NCBI RefSeq assembly: GCF_020567375.1
Contig: NZ_JAJBZM010000001.1
Coordinates: 1,161,935-1,225,934 of the forward strand
Source of the DNA: Janibacter melonis
Lineage (GTDB): Bacteria; Actinomycetota; Actinomycetes; Actinomycetales; Dermatophilaceae
DNA length: 64,000 nt
Reading direction: 5' to 3'
The notes beneath the pieces are model-generated. The model was not told the origin of the DNA. It saw only the letters and a list, made by a program, of their open reading frames with translations, and did not search any database. Shown piece after piece: positions 62,856 to 64,000 of this stretch (position 1 is its first letter; every line of letters starts with the position of its first letter). A program made the translations under genes and the position numbers.

Positions 62856-62942
62856 GTGTGTCCTTCTCTCGTCTCTCTCGATGGTGGTGTCGAGAAGTCG
62901 TGTGGGTCGTAGAGGTCTGTGGGGGTGGTGGGGCCGTCCGGC

Positions 62943-62976
62943 CGGCCGAAGGGGTGAGATCTCACCCCTTCGGCCG
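62943..62976 (-). terminator. 34-bp perfect palindrome between rpoB and rpoC
   Basis: The 17-bp arms (left arm CGGCCGAAGGGGTGAGA) meet without a spacer, 6 nt after the rpoB stop. The core CGAAGGGG is included. No U-tract follows. It may attenuate rpoC transcription or mark a processing site. Confidence 0.65.
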
Positions 62977-62982
62977 ATCGGC

Positions 62983-64000
62983 TCAGACCTCTTCGACCGA
63001 GGCGGGCTCGCGGCGGGACAGGTCGATCCCGAGCTCCTCGGCAGCGCGGAAGACGTCGTCCTCGGAGTCGCGCATCTCGATGGTGCCGCCCTCGGAGTTG
63101 AGCACCTCGACGTTGAGGCAGAGGGACTGCATCTCCTTGATGAGCACCTTGAAGGACTCGGGGATGCCCGGCTCGGGGATGTTGTCCCCCTTGACGATGG
63201 CCTCGTAGACCTTCACGCGGCCGTTGACGTCGTCGGACTTGATGGTGAGCAGCTCCTGCAGCGCGTAGGAGGCGCCGTAGGCCTCGAGGGCCCACACCTC
63301 CATCTCGCCGAAGCGCTGGCCACCGAACTGGGCCTTACCACCGAGCGGCTGCTGGGTGATCATCGAGTACGGACCCGTGCTGCGCGCGTGGATCTTGTCG
63401 TCCACGAGGTGGTGCAGCTTGAGGATGTACATGTAGCCCACGGACACCGGGTCCGGGTACGGCTCGCCGGAGCGGCCGTCGAACAGGCTCGCCTTGCCGC
63501 TGGAGTCGATGAGGCGCACGCCGTCACGGGTGGGCCGCGTCGAGTCGAGCAGACCGCGGATCTCGTCCTCGCCCGCACCGTCGAAGACGGGGCTGGCGAC
63601 ACGGGTGTTCGGCTCGGCCGCACGCGCGTCCTGCGGGATCATCCGGGCCCAGTCGGGGTTGCCCTCGATCTCCCAGCCGCGGCTGGCCGCCCAGCCGAGG
63701 TGCAGCTCGAGGATCTGGCCGATGTTCATACGACCGGGCACGCCGAGCGGGTTGAGCACGACGTCCACGGGGGTGCCGTCCTCGAGGAAGGGCATGTCCT
63801 CGACCGGGAGGATCTTGGAGATGACGCCCTTGTTGCCGTGGCGACCGGCGAGCTTGTCGCCGTCGGTGATCTTGCGCTTGTTCGCCACGTAGACCCGCAC
63901 GAGCTGGTTGACGCCCGGGGGGAGCTCGTCGCCCTCGTCCTTGTCGAAGACCTTGACGCCGATGACCGTGCCGGTCTCGCCGTGGGGGACCTTCATCGAG
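62983..64000 (-). CDS. rpoB: DNA-directed RNA polymerase beta subunit (3' part, runs off window)
   Basis: About 338 C-terminal residues are visible; the N-terminal part, including the rifampin-resistance region, lies beyond 64000. Conserved segments: [60 protein letters not shown] and the C-terminal clamp region. It is followed by rpoC, 127 bp away, with a hairpin between. Confidence 0.98.
   Translation of the reverse strand, partial: SMKVPHGETGTVIGVKVFDKDEGDELPPGVNQLVRVYVANKRKITDGDKLAGRHGNKGVISKILPVEDMPFLEDGTPVDVVLNPLGVPGRMNIGQILELHLGWAASRGWEIEGNPDWARMIPQDARAAEPNTRVASPVFDGAGEDEIRGLLDSTRPTRDGVRLIDSSGKASLFDGRSGEPYPDPVSVGYMYILKLHHLVDDKIHARSTGPYSMITQQPLGGKAQFGGQRFGEMEVWALEAYGASYALQELLTIKSDDVNGRVKVYEAIVKGDNIPEPGIPESFKVLIKEMQSLCLNVEVLNSEGGTIEMRDSEDDVFRAAEELGIDLSRREPASVEEV

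Overview
This is 64 kb of very GC-rich chromosome from an actinobacterium. Codons end almost always in G or C, GTG starts are common, the ribosomal gene order is actinobacterial, S14 is the zinc-binding type, and several promoters have TAGGCT-like -10 boxes directly before start codons. Gene content (short HU, short adenylate kinase, IspH, methylmalonyl-CoA mutase pair, GlpX) fits Micrococcales, perhaps Intrasporangiaceae. That family placement is inference. There are no rRNA or tRNA genes, CRISPR arrays, integrases, transposases or prophage genes that I can see.

Left part (1-18.9 kb), mixed metabolism: the 5' part of hutH with a divergent IclR regulator; a secreted repeat protein; an MFS transporter with a universal stress protein; ispH; a GNAT acetyltransferase; xseA-xseB; a DUF4245 protein; glpX with a PfkB sugar kinase; a carbohydrate ABC importer (binding protein and two permeases, no ATPase) beside a GH1 beta-glucosidase; a beta-carbonic anhydrase; glmM; and a YbdK-type carboxylate-amine ligase.

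Middle (18.9-29.3 kb): rplM-rpsI, truA, an ArsR-like regulator overlapping an Arr-type rifampin ADP-ribosyltransferase, a 1036-residue secreted GH13 amylase/pullulanase with three X25-like modules, then the alpha operon (infA-rpmJ-rpsM-rpsK-rpsD-rpoA-rplQ), all but the regulator/arr pair on the minus strand.

Between infA and map lies a 9.2 kb metabolic block (29.5-38.7 kb): a BCCT transporter, meaB-mutB-mutA, an HxlR regulator, and a divergent operon of two RibD/dihydrofolate-reductase-like proteins plus a SnoaL-like protein. The two halves of the divergent region share a twin-operator intergenic segment.

Right part (38.7-64 kb), minus strand: map-adk-secY-rplO-rpmD-rpsE-rplR-rplF-rpsH-rpsZ-rplE-rplX-rplN, then the S10 operon, a YihY-family membrane protein, tuf-fusA-rpsG-rpsL, a GNAT and small membrane protein pair, hupB, rpoC, and the 3' part of rpoB at the edge.

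The most distinctive non-coding feature is a family of hairpins whose stems share the core CGAAGGGG/CCCCTTCG. The five-G form also occurs as single copies: 22 copies by eye, mostly intergenic or at gene edges. Several of these hairpins sit between genes that are usually co-transcribed (rpoB/rpoC, rpsG/fusA, rpsD/rpoA). I found no gene set that looks like a new defence or mobile system. The best leads are regulatory: the hairpin family, the HxlR twin operators, the ArsR operator on arr, and an unexplained 45-nt hairpin near 10.4 kb.
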